Assembly (NCBI GenBank): GCA_003417655.1
Contig: QVMW01000011.1
Coordinates: 60,156-124,155, forward strand
From: Rhodobacteraceae bacterium 63075
GTDB lineage: Bacteria; Pseudomonadota; Alphaproteobacteria; Rhodobacterales; Rhodobacteraceae
Length of the DNA stretch: 64,000 nucleotides
Reading direction: 5' to 3'
A program made the translations under genes and the position numbers. Below the pieces are notes generated by a model. The model was not told the origin of the DNA. It ran no database searches and saw only the letters and a list, made by a program, of their open reading frames with translations. Positions 61,578-64,000 of this stretch are shown here, piece by piece. Each line of letters starts with the position of its first letter. Position 1 is the stretch's first letter.

Positions 61578-62878
61578 ACCTGCTCTATTCCAACGACCGT
61601 CAGGGCACCTTCCCGCAAAGCTGGTATGCCGCAACGGCCACGCCGCGCAGCCCTGCCCCGCCCCTTCGCGGGGGTGCACGGGCCGATGTCTGCGTGGTCG
61701 GCGCGGGCTACACCGGCCTCTCGGCGGCCCTGCACCTGGCCGAGCGCGGCTATGACGTCGCCCTCGTCGAAGCCCACAAGGCGGGCTTCGGCGCTTCCGG
61801 GCGCAATGGCGGCCAGCTCGGCTCCGGCCAGCGCATGGAGCAGACCGGGCTGGAAAGGCTCGTCGGCTCCGATGACGCGATGAAGCTCTGGGAGCTGGCC
61901 GAAGAAGCCAAGACCCTCGTCAAATCCCTGATCGCCAAACACGCGATGGACTGTCACCTCAAACCCGGCATCGCCCATGCCTGCCTCAGCGCCTCGGAGA
62001 CGACGGAGGAACATGCCTATGCCGAGCACCTGCAAAACCGCTACGGCTATGACCAGATCGAGCCGCTCTCGGCCGAGGAGCTGCACGCGATCTGCCCCTC
62101 CCCGCGCTACAAGGGCGGCGCGCTCGACATGGGCGCGGCGCATCTGCACCCGCTCAATTACGCGCTCGGCCTCGCCCGCGCCTGCGAGGCGGCCGGCGTG
62201 CGCTTTTTCGAGGACACCCATGTGCATCACATCAATGAGGGGCCGCAAAAGCACACGGTGCGCTGCGATGCGGGGCATGTCGAGGCCGAGCATGTCATCC
62301 TCGCCTGCAACGGCTATCTCGGCGGGCTCAACCGCCGCGTCGCCGCCCGCGTCATGCCGATCAACAATTTCATCGCCGCCACCGAGCCGCTGGGCGAGGG
62401 CGCCGCCCGCGTGCTCACCCGCGACATCGCCGTGGCCGACAGCAAGTTCGTGGTGAACTATTTCCGCCTCAGCCACGATGGCCGCCTGCTCTTCGGCGGC
62501 GGCGAAAGCTATGGCTACCGCTTCCCCGACATCGACAAGACCGTGCGCAAGCCGCTGGCCGAGATCTACCCGCATCTGCGGGACGTGAGTTTCGACTACA
62601 CCTGGGGCGGCACTTTGGCGATCACCATGAAGCGCCTGCCCTTCCTCGCAAGGCCCGCCCCCCGCATCCTCTCGGCCTCGGGCTACTCGGGCCACGGCGT
62701 CGGCACGGCGACCCATGCCGGAAAGCTCATGGCCGATGCCATCGCCGGTGAGGCGGAGGGCTTCGACACGCTCTCGCGCATCCCGGTAACGCCCTTCCCC
62801 GGCGGCGCGATGTTGCGCGCGCCGCTGCTGGCGCTCGCCATGACCTGGTATGCCACGCGTGATCGCCTGGGACTCTGA
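61574..62878 (+). CDS. puuB: FAD-dependent amine oxidase (gamma-glutamylputrescine oxidase type)
   Basis: 434 aa. DAO family: ADVCVVGAGYTGLSAALHLAERG (GxGxxG for FAD), GRNGGQLGSGQRM, and the C-terminal FLARPAPRILSASGYSGHGVGTATHAGKL. PuuB oxidises gamma-glutamylputrescine to the aldehyde. ATG 61574 overlaps the GS stop by 4 nt, so the three last genes are coupled. Convergent with the SHMT-like gene after 11 nt. Confidence 0.9.
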   Translation: MNLLYSNDRQGTFPQSWYAATATPRSPAPPLRGGARADVCVVGAGYTGLSAALHLAERGYDVALVEAHKAGFGASGRNGGQLGSGQRMEQTGLERLVGSDDAMKLWELAEEAKTLVKSLIAKHAMDCHLKPGIAHACLSASETTEEHAYAEHLQNRYGYDQIEPLSAEELHAICPSPRYKGGALDMGAAHLHPLNYALGLARACEAAGVRFFEDTHVHHINEGPQKHTVRCDAGHVEAEHVILACNGYLGGLNRRVAARVMPINNFIAATEPLGEGAARVLTRDIAVADSKFVVNYFRLSHDGRLLFGGGESYGYRFPDIDKTVRKPLAEIYPHLRDVSFDYTWGGTLAITMKRLPFLARPAPRILSASGYSGHGVGTATHAGKLMADAIAGEAEGFDTLSRIPVTPFPGGAMLRAPLLALAMTWYATRDRLGL

Positions 62879-62889
62879 CGCGGGGCCCC

Positions 62890-64000
62890 TTACCCGTGCA
62901 CGAAATGCACCCGGTCGAACTCCGCGCGCCAGGCGGACACTTCGGGCAGCATGTCGTCCGGCGCATCGCTCTCCAACGCGCGCAGGATCAGCTCTGCCAG
63001 CCGGGGCGCATCCGCCTCCGCCATGCCCCAGCGCACAAGCTCCGGCGTGCCCAGCCTCAGCCCGTTCATGTCGCCCTCCACGGGCGCAAGCGGAAGACCG
63101 ATCCCACAGGCCAGAAAGCCCGCGCGGCGCAGCTTCTTCGAGGCCGCCTGCCCGCCGCCATAGCGCGCCGCTTCGAGCGCGAACTGGTGCGAACGCGTCC
63201 CACCGTCGAAAACAGGCGCGCCGTGGCCCGCCAGCGCCTCGGCCAGCGCCTGCGCCATGCGCACCATCACGGCGGCATAGGCCGCCCCGAAATCGCGCCA
63301 GTCGGCCATGGTCACGGCCAAGGCTGCCGATTTCGCCGCGTCGAAATTCGCCGTCATCCCGGGAAAGGCAATGGCGTCGAGCCGCTCGGCCAGATCCGCC
63401 TCGTTCGTCACGATGAGCCCGCCAGCCGGGCCGCCGAGGCTCTTGTAAGTGCTCATCGTCATCAGGTGCGCGCCTTCGGAAAGCGGGTTCTTCCAGGCCC
63501 CGCCCGCGATCATCCCGCATTGATGCGCCGCGTCGAACAGCAGCTTCGCGCCCACCTCGTCGGCGATCTCGCGCAGCGCGGCCACGGGATGCTCCTCGAG
63601 ATTGAGCGAGCCGCCGATGGTGATCAGCCTGGGCCGCTCCGCCTGCACCAGCGCGCGCAGAGCGGCCACATCCAGGCCATAGCCGCGCGCGGCCACTGGT
63701 GCAGGCACTGGGCACAACCCGTAAAGCCCCGCGCAGCCCGCCGCGTGATGCGTCACATGCCCGCCCACATCGGCCGGCGGCGTGATGATCACATCACCGG
63801 GCCGGCAGGTCGCCATGAAGCCGTAAAGGTTGGCGATCGCGCCCGAGGGCACGCGGATCTCGGCGAACCGCGCCCCGAAGACCTCCGCCGCCAGCGCCGC
63901 GGCGATCCCCTCAACCTGCTCGATTGCCGTAGGCAGTATTTCCAGTCATCAGGCGCTCCCGGCGCGAGACGGATTTTGCTCCTCGCAAGGCATCTGACGC
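62890..64000 (-). pseudogene. Serine hydroxymethyltransferase-like PLP enzyme, cut by window edge and apparently frameshifted
   Basis: About 350 codons are readable. FRVPSG-like AEIRVPSGAIANLYGFM, LITIGGSLNLEEHPVAAL, DAAHQCGMIAGG, the PLP lysine in MTMSTYKSLGG and SHQFALEA show an SHMT-family enzyme (fold type I, glycine/serine interconversion type, close to the non-canonical roseobacter form). The family-like sequence continues upstream of the first possible start (GTG 63852) to LPTAIEQVEGIAAALAAEVFG, but that frame is closed by TGA TGA at 63951-63946. Another frame is open from there to the edge. So either a base is missing or extra near 63930-63945, or the gene is truncated. Confidence 0.6.

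Overview
The window looks like chromosome of a marine Rhodobacteraceae (Roseobacter-group) alphaproteobacterium. The DNA is GC-rich (about 65-70% where I counted). It carries a C4-pathway hemA with an Fnr-type site, a complete gene transfer agent (GTA) cluster of the Rhodobacter capsulatus RcGTA type, the DUF4167-prmC-prfA gene order, and ilvBN behind a leader-peptide attenuator. I saw no tRNA, rRNA, CRISPR array, integrase or transposase.

Layout. 1-6.7 kb: the 5' part of a LysM-type membrane protein, a LOG-family hydrolase, RarD, the leucyltransferase Bpt, a DUF4167 protein, then prfA-prmC. 6.86-9.4 kb: promoter, 15-codon leader peptide, terminator/antiterminator and ilvB-ilvN. 9.4-16 kb: a conserved small protein, a candidate sRNA or attenuator ending in a strong terminator, an HTH regulator, a DUF2189 membrane protein, an amidase, prfB and an AT-richer DUF4238 gene. 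16-20 kb: the cell-wall pair amiC and PBP1A. 20-22.4 kb: a short AT-richer insert (membrane M23 peptidase plus CPBP protease) bordered by intergenic repeats. 22.4-31 kb: aminotransferase, M48/TPR protease, two DsbA-like proteins (one lacking its cysteines), ispG, a RodZ-like protein and hemA. 31-33.9 kb: M20 peptidase, cysE and a small DksA/TraR protein.

33.9-48 kb, minus strand: seventeen GTA genes in the order terS, terL, portal, head formation, protease, capsid, adaptor, stopper, tail terminator, tail tube, two tail chaperones, short tape measure, distal tail, hub, NlpC/P60 peptidase and megatron. All frames are intact and most are translationally coupled. A block of three hairpins follows the capsid gene, and terS overlaps terL by about 150 nt in another frame.

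48-64 kb: a three-gene operon (orphan ABC ATPase, DNA glycosylase, carboxylesterase), a DUF6151 protein, an ArsM-like methyltransferase, purA-DUF2842, secG, pyrG, a TerB-TerB-PhnD-like operon, and a gamma-glutamyl-polyamine type catabolic operon (glutamine synthetase-like, class I amidotransferase, second glutamine synthetase-like, FAD oxidase). The right edge holds an SHMT-like gene whose reading frame appears broken close to the window end.
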